A stretch of DNA of 64,000 bases from Winogradskyella eckloniae (lineage in GTDB: Bacteria; Bacteroidota; Bacteroidia; Flavobacteriales; Flavobacteriaceae): positions 37,410-101,409 of the forward strand of contig NZ_JABRWP010000012.1 of the NCBI RefSeq assembly GCF_013249045.1, read 5' to 3'. Under the pieces are notes generated by a model. The model made no database searches. It was not told where the DNA came from and saw nothing but the letters and a program-made list of their open reading frames with translations. Shown here piece after piece: positions 18,031 through 26,578 of this stretch; the stretch's first letter is position 1, and every line of letters begins with the position of its first letter. The translations under genes and the position numbers were made by a program.

Positions 18031-20820
18031 TTACAATTTCTCTTTGAGGTAATGACCAGTTATGGAATGTTTGTTTTTTGAAAGTTCTTCTGGTGTTCCG
18101 GCAGCTACTAATTGTCCACCATGTTTACCACCTTCTGGGCCTAAATCTATGATGTAATCTGCACATTTAATCAGGTCAATATTATGTTCTATAACTAGTA
18201 TTGAATGCCCTTTGGCAATCAATGCATTAAAAGATTTTAATAATTTTTTAATATCATGAAAATGTAGACCAGTAGTGGGCTCATCAAAAATAAATAACGC
18301 ACTATTGCTTTTACTGCCTTTGCCTAAAAACGTCGCAAGTTTTATACGCTGTGCTTCACCACCAGATAGTGTTGATGACGATTGTCCTAAGGTTACATAA
18401 CCTAAACCTACGTCTTGGAGCGGTTGTAATTTTCCTTGTATTTTAGTTTCTATATTAGATTTAAAAAATGCTATAGCATCGTCAATGGTTAAGTTTAAAA
18501 TATCATCAATAGATTTACCATCTACTTTTACTTCTAAAACTTCTTTTTTAAATCGCTTTCCGTTACACGTTTCACAAGTTAAGTGTACATCTGCCATAAA
18601 TTGCATTTCTATGGTCACTTCGCCTTCGCCTTTACACGTTTCACAGCGACCACCATCTACATTAAAACTAAAATGTTTGGCCGCGTAATTTCTAATTTTA
18701 CTAAGTTTTTGGGAAGCAAATAATGTACGAATATCATCATATGCTTTTATATAAGTAACAGGATTAGAACGCGATGAACGGCCAATTGGGTTTTGGTCAA
18801 CAAACTCAACATGTTTAATGTTGCTATGGTTCCCTTTTACCTCAGAGACTTGACCAATTTTATCACTAAAGCTTGTTAATTTCTTTTGTATCGCAGGAAA
18901 TACAATTTTTTTTATCAAAGTACTTTTTCCACTTCCAGAGACACCTGTAATTACCGTAAGCATTTCAAGCGGAAAATTAACGTCAATATTTTTTAAATTG
19001 TTTTCACGAGCACCAATGACTTCAATGTTATATTTAGATGTTCTACGTGTTTTAGGAACTTCAATTTCAAGTTGACCATTTAAATAATTTGCCGTTAAGG
19101 TATTTGCGGCAAGAATGTCTTTAAAGTTGCCTACAGCCATGACTTCGCCTCCAAAGGTTCCGGCTTCTGGTCCTATATCAATAATGGCATCTGCTGCTTT
19201 CATTATATCCTCGTCGTGCTCTACTACAATTACAGTATTACCTAAATCACGTAACGATTTTAACACCTCAATTAGGCGTTCAGTGTCTTTTGGGTGAAGG
19301 CCAATACTTGGTTCATCTAAAATGTACATTGAGCCAACTAAACTACTGCCTAAGGATGTTGCTAAGTTAATGCGTTGACTTTCTCCACCAGATAATGTAT
19401 TCGATTTTCGGTTTAGTGTTAAATAATTGAGGCCTACATTGGTTAAAAATTGTAATCTCGAATTAATTTCGGTTAAAAGACGTTTTGCGATCTTTGCGTC
19501 GTATGCATTTAACTTTAAATTTTTAAAAAATACCGTTAGTTCATCTAAGGGTAAGTCTACCAAATCGGTTATGGTTGCATTATTAATTTTTACATAGTTG
19601 GCTTCCACTCGTAATCGTTTACCTAAACACACATTACATTTTGTTTTTCCGCGATATCGAGAGAGCATCACACGATTTTGTATTTTATACGCTTTTGACT
19701 CTAATTCACTAAAAAATGCATTTAAACCTTCAAAGTACTGATTGCCTTCCCAGATTAATGCTTTATGTTTTTCACTTAATTGAAAATAAGGTTTGTGAAT
19801 AGGAAAATCAAAATGATGCGAGTTGTTTACCAATTGATCTTTGTACCAACTCATGGATTCTCCTCGCCAAGGAAAAATGGCATTTTCATAAACTGATAAT
19901 GCTGTATTTGGAATAACTAAATCGTCATCGATACCAATAACATCGCCATAACCTTCGCATTTAGGACAAGCGCCATAAGGATTATTAAAGCTAAACAAGT
20001 GTGCATTGGGTTCTAAAAATTGCATACCATCTAACTCAAACTTATTATTGAATATGGTCTGTTTTTTATCTGCTAAGGATTCAATGATACAGGTACCAAG
20101 TCCTTCATAAAAGGTTGTGCCAATAGCATCAGCTAATCTGTTTAAAAAATCTTCGTCATTTTTAAAAACAATTCTATCTACAACTAAGAATAGATTTTTA
20201 TCTGCATTTAGTTTTGTTTTAAGCGCGTCATCGATTCTAACAACATCATCATTTATTTTTACACGAGCGTATCCTTGTTGCTGTAATGTGTTTAATTTAT
20301 TTGCTATGGTTCTGCCTTCTTCTAAAATAATAGGAGCCAAGAGAAGTAGTTTAGATCCTTCTTTAAAATTAGATATAAAATTAATGACGTCATTGACTGT
20401 ATGTTTTTTAACCTCTTCTCCCGAAATAGGTGAGAAGGTTTTGCCAATTCTAGCAAATAATAATTTTAAATAATCATAAATCTCAGTGGTAGTACCAACG
20501 GTAGACCTCGGATTTGTAGAATTAACTTTTTGCTCTATCGCAATAGCAGGTGCAATACCTTTAATATAATCTACTTTAGGTTTATTAAGACGTCCTAAAA
20601 ATTGACGTGCATAACTACTTAAACTTTCTACATAACGTCGTTGACCTTCTGCATATAGCGTATCAAAAGCCAAACTAGACTTGCCCGAACCAGATAATCC
20701 TGTTATAACAACCAATTTATTTCTTGGTATTACAACATCTATATTTTTGAGATTGTGCAAATTTGCACCTTTTATAATGATATTTTCTTTAGGATTTACA
20801 TCTAATACAGTAGTACTCAT
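18031..20820 (-). CDS. uvrA: Excinuclease ABC subunit A
   Basis: UvrA scans DNA for bulky lesions and loads UvrB in nucleotide excision repair. The 929-residue protein has two ABC ATPase modules: the first Walker A in VITGLSGSGKSSLAFDTLYAEGQRRY and the second in VITGVSGSGKSTLIKKIVFPA, with signature motifs NTLSGGESQRI and STLSGGEAQRI. Zinc-binding cysteines appear in CPKCEGYGDVIG, CNVCLGKRL and the CETCKGEGE...CETCNGKRF pair. Length and order are canonical. A TATCTTTG -7 box ends 26 bases before the ATG. A two-helix membrane protein follows with a 1-base gap. Confidence 0.97.
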   Translation of the reverse strand: MSTTVLDVNPKENIIIKGANLHNLKNIDVVIPRNKLVVITGLSGSGKSSLAFDTLYAEGQRRYVESLSSYARQFLGRLNKPKVDYIKGIAPAIAIEQKVNSTNPRSTVGTTTEIYDYLKLLFARIGKTFSPISGEEVKKHTVNDVINFISNFKEGSKLLLLAPIILEEGRTIANKLNTLQQQGYARVKINDDVVRIDDALKTKLNADKNLFLVVDRIVFKNDEDFLNRLADAIGTTFYEGLGTCIIESLADKKQTIFNNKFELDGMQFLEPNAHLFSFNNPYGACPKCEGYGDVIGIDDDLVIPNTALSVYENAIFPWRGESMSWYKDQLVNNSHHFDFPIHKPYFQLSEKHKALIWEGNQYFEGLNAFFSELESKAYKIQNRVMLSRYRGKTKCNVCLGKRLRVEANYVKINNATITDLVDLPLDELTVFFKNLKLNAYDAKIAKRLLTEINSRLQFLTNVGLNYLTLNRKSNTLSGGESQRINLATSLGSSLVGSMYILDEPSIGLHPKDTERLIEVLKSLRDLGNTVIVVEHDEDIMKAADAIIDIGPEAGTFGGEVMAVGNFKDILAANTLTANYLNGQLEIEVPKTRRTSKYNIEVIGARENNLKNIDVNFPLEMLTVITGVSGSGKSTLIKKIVFPAIQKKLTSFSDKIGQVSEVKGNHSNIKHVEFVDQNPIGRSSRSNPVTYIKAYDDIRTLFASQKLSKIRNYAAKHFSFNVDGGRCETCKGEGEVTIEMQFMADVHLTCETCNGKRFKKEVLEVKVDGKSIDDILNLTIDDAIAFFKSNIETKIQGKLQPLQDVGLGYVTLGQSSSTLSGGEAQRIKLATFLGKGSKSNSALFIFDEPTTGLHFHDIKKLLKSFNALIAKGHSILVIEHNIDLIKCADYIIDLGPEGGKHGGQLVAAGTPEELSKNKHSITGHYLKEKL

Positions 20821-20845
20821 AGGAAATAATCGGTATCTAAGTTTG

Positions 20846-20853
20846 CAAAGATA
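20846..20853 (-). promoter_or_regulatory. Bacteroidota -7 box TATCTTTG upstream of uvrA
   Basis: The minus strand reads TATCTTTG at 20853-20846, a perfect TAnnTTTG placing a transcript start about 18-20 bases before the uvrA ATG. No TTG is found at the -33 spacing and no SOS box is recognised. Confidence 0.55.
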
Positions 20854-21055
20854 ATATAATAGGCAGTAAGGAATACATAATGTAATACTAATTCTTGTAG
20901 TTAGCTATAGCAATAAATGTTCTCCTTTTGGTGTGTTTTTATCAAGATTGAGAGGTTATTATTAAAAATGGTGCTTATTTTTAACTAAAAAGATCTGGTT
21001 TTATCCATAAAAGGAGCTCTTTATCCGACAAAATGTTAAAATTTACTGGTTTTTT

Positions 21056-21087
21056 TTGTTTTTTCGGAATGATTGTTGTTATATTTG
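21056..21087 (+). promoter_or_regulatory. Bacteroidota promoter TTG-N21-TATATTTG upstream of the sigma factor gene
   Basis: TTG at 21056-21058 and TATATTTG at 21080-21087 are spaced 21 bases apart, within the range for the Bacteroidota housekeeping promoter. The start lies about 100 bases before the sigma factor ATG, leaving a long leader. The rest of the 375-base gap between uvrA and this gene shows nothing else I can name. Confidence 0.55.
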
Positions 21088-21195
21088 ACATCTATTCATC
21101 TAATTAAACTACTGCGTATAGCATAATATTACTTTAAAAAACAGCTTTTTAACCCCAAACTTAATAGGAGACTATTCAGTTTTAAAGTAATTATT

Positions 21196-21780
21196 ATGAG
21201 AAGAGAACTTATCCAAGACGCAGAGTTGGTTACCAACTACATTAAGGGCAACGAAAATGCACTTTCAATTTTAATAGAAAGGCATAAGCAAAAAATTTAC
21301 AGCTTTATTTATTCTAAAGTGTTTGATAGAGATGTTACTGAAGATATTTTTCAGGATACCTTTATTAAAGTGATTAGAACATTAAAACGAGGAAAATACA
21401 ATGAAGAAGGTAAATTTTTACCTTGGGTTATGCGTATTGCTCATAATTTAGTGATAGACTATTTTAGAAAAAACAAGCGTATGCCTAAATTTCATAATAC
21501 AGGTGAGTTTAGTATTTTTTCTGTGCTAAGTGATTCTAGCTTAAATGCAGAGAAGACCATTATAAAAAATCAGGTAGAATCTGATGTGCGTCGTATTATT
21601 GAGGAGTTACCAGAGGATCAAAAACAGGTGTTATTGATGCGTATGTATCAAGATATGAGTTTTAAAGAAATTTCTGAAAGAACAGGTGTAAGTATCAATA
21701 CAGCATTAGGAAGAATGCGATATGCACTTATAAATATGAGAAAAGTAATTGAACAAAATAATATTATTTTAACAAATTGA
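21196..21780 (+). CDS. ECF-type RNA polymerase sigma-70 factor
   Basis: A 194-residue extracytoplasmic-function sigma factor with only regions 2 and 4. Region 2 is RHKQKIYSFIYSKVFDRDVTEDIFQDTFIKVIRTLKRGKYNEEGKFLPWVMRIAHNLVIDYFRKNKR (about residues 24-98), and region 4 is LPEDQKQVLLMRMYQDMSFKEISERTGVSINTALGRMRYALINMRK (about 139-186), with its helix-turn-helix. No anti-sigma factor is adjacent; instead a 48-residue gene follows 57 bp later and then a strong terminator, suggesting a two-gene transcript. It is driven by the promoter at 21056-21087. The regulon is not visible. Confidence 0.92.
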   Translation: MRRELIQDAELVTNYIKGNENALSILIERHKQKIYSFIYSKVFDRDVTEDIFQDTFIKVIRTLKRGKYNEEGKFLPWVMRIAHNLVIDYFRKNKRMPKFHNTGEFSIFSVLSDSSLNAEKTIIKNQVESDVRRIIEELPEDQKQVLLMRMYQDMSFKEISERTGVSINTALGRMRYALINMRKVIEQNNIILTN

Positions 21781-21837
21781 TACAATAAAGTAGTTCGTGT
21801 TACGTTTTTGCTATATATAAACTGATAAATTATAAAA

Positions 21838-21984
21838 ATGGCAAAAATTTACTCTAACGCTTCTCAAACAAAAATGTATGACCTAAATCCAAAAGAGGAA
21901 ACGATTAACTTCCTTTTAAATTACTCTAAGGCTTTGAGTGTTATAAATCATAATAAATTGAAGTTTGAAGCACTTCTAAATTAA
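21838..21984 (+). CDS. 48-residue protein cotranscribed with the sigma factor, function unknown
   Basis: ATG at 21838 opens a 48-codon frame with MAKIYSNASQTKMYDLNP in its first third and NYSKALSVINHNKLKFEALLN at its end. It starts 57 bases after the sigma factor stop on the same strand and ends 9 bases before a clear intrinsic terminator, so the transcript geometry supports a real gene. Composition (helical, no membrane segment, one histidine, no cysteine) fits a small cytoplasmic protein. It could act on the sigma factor; that is speculation from position only. No family recognised. Confidence 0.65.
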   Translation: MAKIYSNASQTKMYDLNPKEETINFLLNYSKALSVINHNKLKFEALLN

Positions 21985-21993
21985 CTTAAACAT

Positions 21994-22024
21994 AAAAAAC
22001 TGATAAGAAATTATCAGTTTTTTT
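21994..22024 (+). terminator. Intrinsic terminator
   Basis: A perfect 13-bp stem AAAAAACTGATAA / TTATCAGTTTTTT with a GAAA loop. It ends the sigma factor transcript and, being A-rich on the left arm, can also serve the opposing lipoprotein gene that ends at 22027. Confidence 0.92.
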
Positions 22025-22026
22025 AT

Positions 22027-22539
22027 TTAGTATGGACTATTTAAATATTCGTTTTGCAAAATTTGTAAATAGTCTAGAATTAGTTTTTGATCTTCATGGT
22101 TTGGTGCTAAACAATTTTTATCAAAAGCATCAAAAACAGTAATGGCTATAAACCAATGACCTTTACGTTGCACATAGTTATCATTAAAAAGAGGATCGCG
22201 ATCATTCGCAAGGCGTGTGGCATCAATTGCAAGGCCTAATAAATTGAGTTTTTTATCTGGTATTTCGGATTCGTAATAAGTTAAATAATAGGTATTGTTG
22301 TCTATAACTAAAGGAACGTTGAGACCAACATCAGTATCATTTAGTAGAAATTTTTTATTTATGTAATTATAAAATTGATTGGCATCTTTTGGGTCTTCAA
22401 AAATGAAAGCTAATTCTTTAGGAAATTGACGTTTAAACTTTTTTGCTATTTCTACTTTATAAGTAAAATATTCGGGCGCTTTTCTTAAAGTAATACATGA
22501 GGAAATACATAAGAATAGTATTATTAATCGTAATTTCAT
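22027..22539 (-). CDS. Putative lipoprotein, function unknown
   Basis: A 170-residue protein starting MKLRLIILFLCISSCITLRK. The hydrophobic stretch followed by ISSC fits a lipoprotein signal with cysteine 15 as the lipid-bearing residue. The mature part has alternating strands and helices (FKRQFPKELAFIFEDPKDANQFYNYINKKF, NNTYYLTYYESE, GHWFIAITVFDAFDKNCL). No family is recognised. It ends next to the sigma factor terminator and begins 50 bp after the nth stop on the same strand, so it may share the nth transcript. Confidence 0.65.
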   Translation of the reverse strand: MKLRLIILFLCISSCITLRKAPEYFTYKVEIAKKFKRQFPKELAFIFEDPKDANQFYNYINKKFLLNDTDVGLNVPLVIDNNTYYLTYYESEIPDKKLNLLGLAIDATRLANDRDPLFNDNYVQRKGHWFIAITVFDAFDKNCLAPNHEDQKLILDYLQILQNEYLNSPY

Positions 22540-22588
22540 AAGGGTTGAATGGTTTACTAAACGGTCACAATAATTATACCATTACCTC

Positions 22589-23245
22589 TTATTTTTTGTT
22601 TTTATAATACGCTTCAATAACGGTCTTTCTACCAATGGTTTTAGTAATGATATCTTTTTCTAAATCCCAACCTCGAGCAGGAGAATATTGTCTTCCATAC
22701 CAAATAATTTGCAGATGTAAATCATTCCAAAGTTCTTTAGGAAATAAACGTTTAGCATCTTTCTCGGTTTGTACAACATTTTTGCCGTTGGTAAGATTCC
22801 AACGATACATTAAGCGATGAATGTGTGTGTCTACAGGAAACGCAGGAATACCAAAAGCTTGAGACAAGACTACAGCTGCGGTTTTGTGTCCTACTGCAGG
22901 TAAAGCTTCTAATGCTTCGTAGGTTTTTGGTACTTCGCCATTGTGTTTATCAATTAATATATGAGATAGGCCATGAATACCTTTACTTTTCATAGGCGAT
23001 AAACCTACAGGTTTTATGATTTCTCTAATTTCTTCGACACTCAATTTTATCATGTCGTAAGGATTGTCGGCACGTTCAAACAATAAAGGCGTTATTTGAT
23101 TTACACGAACATCTGTACTTTGAGCAGACATTAAAACGGCAATTAATAATGTATAAGGATCTTTATGATCTAGAGGAATCGGAATTTCAGGATATAATTT
23201 ATATAAAGTATTTATAACGAAATTAACTTTTTCTTGTTTTGTCAT
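22589..23245 (-). CDS. nth: Endonuclease III-type DNA glycosylase/AP lyase lacking the Fe-S cluster
   Basis: Nth removes oxidised pyrimidines and nicks at abasic sites in base excision repair. The 218-residue protein has the helix-hairpin-helix LEALPAVGHKTAAVV with catalytic lysine K121, then catalytic aspartate D139 in FPVDTHIHR. In the classical enzyme four C-terminal cysteines (Cx6Cx2Cx5C) bind a 4Fe-4S cluster. Here that region is WYGRQYSPARGWDLEKDIITKTIGRKT, and the entire protein has no cysteine at all. The fold and both catalytic residues are kept, so activity is plausible. It is divergent from bcp, 44 bp apart. Confidence 0.9.
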   Translation of the reverse strand: MTKQEKVNFVINTLYKLYPEIPIPLDHKDPYTLLIAVLMSAQSTDVRVNQITPLLFERADNPYDMIKLSVEEIREIIKPVGLSPMKSKGIHGLSHILIDKHNGEVPKTYEALEALPAVGHKTAAVVLSQAFGIPAFPVDTHIHRLMYRWNLTNGKNVVQTEKDAKRLFPKELWNDLHLQIIWYGRQYSPARGWDLEKDIITKTIGRKTVIEAYYKNKK

Positions 23246-23289
23246 TTTGTATTTTTACGATTAAGACATGATATACAAATTTACACAAT

Positions 23290-23745
23290 ATGACACACTT
23301 AAAAGTAGGCGATAAGGCTCCTAATTTTTCTGCCTTAGATGAACAAGGGAATACCATCTCATTATCAGATTATAAAGGGAAAAAATTAGTGGTATTCTTT
23401 TACCCAAAAGCAAGTACACCTGGTTGCACTGCTGAAGCCTGTAATCTTAATGATAATTTTGAGCGTTTTCAATCTTTGGGCTATGACATTATTGGCGTAA
23501 GTGCGGATAGTGCTAAGCGTCAGTCTAATTTTAAAACTAAATATGGATTTCAATACCCTTTGTTGGCCGATGAGGATAAGGCTGTTATTGAAGCTTTTGG
23601 TGTTTGGGGACCAAAGAAATTTATGGGAAAAGAGTACGATGGTATTCATAGAACCACTTTTGTAATTGACGAAAATGGTGTTTTAACAGATGTAATATCT
23701 AAAGTTAAGACTAAGGCTCATACTGAGCAGATTTTGGATGTTTAG
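23290..23745 (+). CDS. bcp: Thioredoxin-dependent thiol peroxidase (BCP/PrxQ peroxiredoxin)
   Basis: This enzyme reduces hydrogen and organic peroxides using thioredoxin. The 151-residue protein opens with KVGDKAPNFSALDEQGNTISLSDYKGKKLVVFFYPKASTPGCTAEACNL. C46 is the peroxidatic cysteine and C51 sits five residues later, the position of the resolving cysteine in atypical 2-Cys PrxQ enzymes. The later ADEDKAVIEAFGVWGPKKFMGKEYDGIHRTTFVIDENG block is family-typical. Length matches. It is monocistronic, divergent from nth. Confidence 0.95.
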   Translation: MTHLKVGDKAPNFSALDEQGNTISLSDYKGKKLVVFFYPKASTPGCTAEACNLNDNFERFQSLGYDIIGVSADSAKRQSNFKTKYGFQYPLLADEDKAVIEAFGVWGPKKFMGKEYDGIHRTTFVIDENGVLTDVISKVKTKAHTEQILDV

Positions 23746-23821
23746 ATTTTTTTTTTTTTGAATAATTAAAATATCAACGCAACCTTTTATAGTGTTGTAC
23801 ATCTACTAAATAAATGGATAT

Positions 23822-24205
23822 ATGAAGAAATTAGTATATATCTTATTGGTAATCATAACGTTGGTGTCTTGTAGTGATGATGATACAGAAGATGCAGATT
23901 TAATTGGGAATTGGAAATTGATAGAAGTATTGTCAGATCCTGGAGATGGAAATGGAACATTTCAAGATATTGATAGTGAAAAAACGATTACGTTTTTTGA
24001 AGATGGAACATTTAGTAGCACTGAAAGTATTTGTAATAGTGCAACTACAGATGATTTATATATAGGAGTTTATACAGATTCTAATTTAACGCCAGATAAT
24101 TGTTCAGATAGTGGTTGGGCTTATAATTTTGTTATAGATGGCAATACGCTAATTTTAAGCTACCCTTGCATTGAACCTTGTAAAGAAAAGTATATAAAGT
24201 TATAA
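23822..24205 (+). CDS. Small lipocalin-like lipoprotein
   Basis: A 127-residue protein with a lipoprotein signal (MKKLVYILLVIITLVSCSDDDTEDADLIGNWKLIEV): the hydrophobic run ends LVSC, making C17 the modified residue, and the acidic SDDD that follows is common for surface-exposed lipoproteins in Bacteroidota. The GNWKLIEV...KTITFFEDGTFSS pattern is that of the lipocalin-like families (DUF4923/lipocalin_4-type) frequent in this phylum. Four further cysteines in the mature part could form disulfides. Ligand unknown. A terminator follows. Confidence 0.72.
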   Translation: MKKLVYILLVIITLVSCSDDDTEDADLIGNWKLIEVLSDPGDGNGTFQDIDSEKTITFFEDGTFSSTESICNSATTDDLYIGVYTDSNLTPDNCSDSGWAYNFVIDGNTLILSYPCIEPCKEKYIKL

Positions 24206-24215
24206 CAGAAGACGT

Positions 24216-24255
24216 AAAAAAAAAGCGTATTGAAAATTTCAATACGCTTTTTTTT
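24216..24255. terminator. Bidirectional intrinsic terminator
   Basis: AAAAGCGTATTGAAA pairs perfectly with TTTCAATACGCTTTT around a short loop, with A-run and T-run on the two sides. It lies between the convergent lipoprotein gene (stop 24205) and the gene ending at 24271. Confidence 0.9.
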
Positions 24256-24270
24256 AAAATATAACTTAGC

Positions 24271-25725
24271 TTAGTTTTTATGCAAAACCTCTTCGGATTC
24301 ACAGCCAAATAAACTTTTTTCTTTAATTAGTTTTGCGACACCTTCTGGTAACATTTTTTCCCAGCCTTCATCATTATTTGCAATCATTTTTAGTACAATT
24401 CTAGAGAATACTGTTAAGTTAGACGTGTCAAAATCTGCAATGTCAACAACTTTACCATTGTACTTAAAGAATTTATATAATTCTTTCATACGTGGGTGAA
24501 CTTTTAAGTTTTCGCTCGTTGTTAAGCTACCATCTTTGTTTTGCATTGGATAAAGATATACACGCAAATCTTTATAGAATAGCTTACCAAAGGCTTCTAA
24601 AATTCCACCACTTAAATGACGGTAATATTTTTCATCAAAAATATCAACTAGGTTGTTAACTCCCATGGCTAATCCCATTCTCGCTCTAGAATATTGAGAG
24701 AAATACTCCACTAATTTATAGTACTCTTGGAAATTAGATATTAATACCGTTTGACCTAGAGAACATAATAATTTTGCACGATCCATAAAATCTTGCTCAT
24801 CAATTTTTCCTTCGGCTCTTAAATTAGATAAGGTAATTTCAAAAACAACCTGAGTTTTTTCTTTATCTACTTTATTTTCTTTAATGAACATTTCGTAAGA
24901 TTTCTCTAACATGTCCATATTTACTTTAGTAACTGGTCTAAAACTTCCTCTTAAAGTTAAAATGTTCTTCTTATACAGAACTCTTGCTGGTAAAACATTG
25001 TTACCATCTGGAGCAAACATTACGGCATCAGTCATTCCGTTTTTAACCAATTGTAAACTCATTAATCGGTTATCTACATCTTTAAACACAGGTCCAGAAA
25101 AATTAATAGTGTCAATTTCTAGTTGATCTTTGTCTAAGTGATCGTATAAATATCTTAGAAGTTTTCTTGGCTGATTATACTTGTAAAAAGCACCATACAC
25201 CAAGTTAGTTCCTAATTTACCTAAAGTTTCTTGTTGTAAACGTGCATCGGTTTCTTTAAATCTAACATGAAGAATAATATCATTATACTCCTCATTTGGT
25301 CCTACTTGGTATTTTATGCCTACCCAACCATGTCCTTTATATTTTTTAGCAAAATCAATAGTGGCTACTGTATTTGCATAAGAGAAAAATATTTTATTAG
25401 GATTAGTATCTCTGGTAATACGCTCTTCCATTAAGCGCACTTCATGGTTTAGCATTTTACGAAGCCTAGCTTCTGTTACATAGCGTTTGTCATCTTCAAT
25501 ACCGTAAATGGCATCACTAAAGTCTTTATCATAAGCAGACATTGCTTTTGCAATAGTTCCGGAAGCACCACCAGCTCTAAAGAAATGACGTACTGTTTCT
25601 TGTCCAGCACCAATTTCAGAAAAGGTACCATAAATATCTGCATTAAGATTAATACGAAGCGCTTTGTCTTTTAGCGATGGAATATTTTCAATTAAAGTAT
25701 CACCTTTATACGTTATTTCCTTCAT
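24271..25725 (-). CDS. Conserved Bacteroidota protein of unknown function
   Basis: A soluble protein of 484 residues that I recognise as widely conserved in Flavobacteriia but cannot assign a function. The N-terminal DIYGTFSEIGAGQETVRHFFRAGGASGTIAKAMSAYDKDFSDAIYG has a glycine-rich loop (GAGQETVRHFFRAGGASGT) that could bind phosphate. Later blocks include MTDAVMFAPDGNNVLPARVLYKKNILTLRGSFRPVTKVNMDML and LISNFQEYYKLVEYFSQYSRARMGLAMGVNNL. An upstream TTG at 25752 would add nine residues, but it overlaps a perfect promoter -7 box, so ATG 25725 is preferred. No signal peptide or membrane helix. Confidence 0.8.
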   Translation of the reverse strand: MKEITYKGDTLIENIPSLKDKALRINLNADIYGTFSEIGAGQETVRHFFRAGGASGTIAKAMSAYDKDFSDAIYGIEDDKRYVTEARLRKMLNHEVRLMEERITRDTNPNKIFFSYANTVATIDFAKKYKGHGWVGIKYQVGPNEEYNDIILHVRFKETDARLQQETLGKLGTNLVYGAFYKYNQPRKLLRYLYDHLDKDQLEIDTINFSGPVFKDVDNRLMSLQLVKNGMTDAVMFAPDGNNVLPARVLYKKNILTLRGSFRPVTKVNMDMLEKSYEMFIKENKVDKEKTQVVFEITLSNLRAEGKIDEQDFMDRAKLLCSLGQTVLISNFQEYYKLVEYFSQYSRARMGLAMGVNNLVDIFDEKYYRHLSGGILEAFGKLFYKDLRVYLYPMQNKDGSLTTSENLKVHPRMKELYKFFKYNGKVVDIADFDTSNLTVFSRIVLKMIANNDEGWEKMLPEGVAKLIKEKSLFGCESEEVLHKN

Positions 25726-25749
25726 AGAATTGGGTTTACATCGTTTTCG

Positions 25750-25778
25750 CAAAGGTATTAATTTACTATTGCAAACAA
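25750..25778 (-). promoter_or_regulatory. Bacteroidota promoter TTG-N18-TACCTTTG
   Basis: On the minus strand TTG (25778-25776) is followed after 18 bases by TACCTTTG (25757-25750). The predicted transcript start, about 7 bases downstream, lies between the alternative TTG codon at 25752 and the ATG at 25725, which excludes the longer reading. Confidence 0.65.
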
Positions 25779-25814
25779 AAAAATAAGTTTATTTTTGTTT
25801 TAAACCAATTTAGT

Positions 25815-26576
25815 TTGAAAATTACATTTTTAGGAACAGGTACGTCGCAAGGAATTCCTATAATAGGAAGTGATCATCCGGTTTGTTTAAGCAGTAACCC
25901 AAAAGATAAACGTTTGCGAGTTTCTGTATTAATAGAGTGGGATGATTATACATTTGTTATTGATTGTGGTCCTGATTTTAGGCAACAAATGCTAACGGCT
26001 AAAGTGACAAAAATAGATGGCATTATTTTTACCCACGAGCATGCAGATCATACCATGGGATTAGATGATATTAGACCATTTTTTTTTAGACAAGGCGATA
26101 TAGATTTGTATGCACATCAGCGTGTTTTTGAATCCTTAGAAAAACGATTTGATTATATTTTCACAACAGGTGAGAAGTATCCAGGTGTACCAAGTGTAAC
26201 CAAACATTATATTGAGAATGCTTCTTTTTTGGTTGGCAATATAGATGTGCAACCTATAGAAGGATTACATTATAAGCTTCAGGTGTTTGGTTATCGTTTT
26301 CGTAATTTTGCTTACTTAACAGACATGAAAACGGTTAGTGAGGAAGAGATTAAAAAACTAGAAAATTTAGATGTATTAGTCATTAATGCCTTAAGAATCA
26401 AATCGCATATTTCTCATTTTAATTTAGAAGAAGCCTTAGCGTTTATAAAGCAAGTAAAACCAAAACGAGCGTATTTAACACATATTAGTCATTTATTAGG
26501 TTTTCATGATGATGTACAAAAATCATTACCAGAAAACGTTTTTTTAGCATACGATAATTTACAAATTTCCATTTAA
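25815..26576 (+). CDS. PhnP-like metallo-beta-lactamase-fold phosphodiesterase
   Basis: A 253-residue MBL-fold hydrolase starting KITFLGTGTSQGIPIIG, directly after a TTG codon that is the only sensible start. The metal motif is THEHADH (H74, H76, D78, H79), with further ligands in FAYLTDMKT and THISHL. The GTSQGIP and C24 region resemble PhnP, the cyclic-phosphate phosphodiesterase of phosphonate breakdown. No phosphonate genes are nearby, so the substrate is open (cyclic phosphates or nucleotides). A coiled-coil membrane protein follows 2 bp later in the same transcript. Confidence 0.82.
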   Translation: MKITFLGTGTSQGIPIIGSDHPVCLSSNPKDKRLRVSVLIEWDDYTFVIDCGPDFRQQMLTAKVTKIDGIIFTHEHADHTMGLDDIRPFFFRQGDIDLYAHQRVFESLEKRFDYIFTTGEKYPGVPSVTKHYIENASFLVGNIDVQPIEGLHYKLQVFGYRFRNFAYLTDMKTVSEEEIKKLENLDVLVINALRIKSHISHFNLEEALAFIKQVKPKRAYLTHISHLLGFHDDVQKSLPENVFLAYDNLQISI

Positions 26577-26578
26577 GC

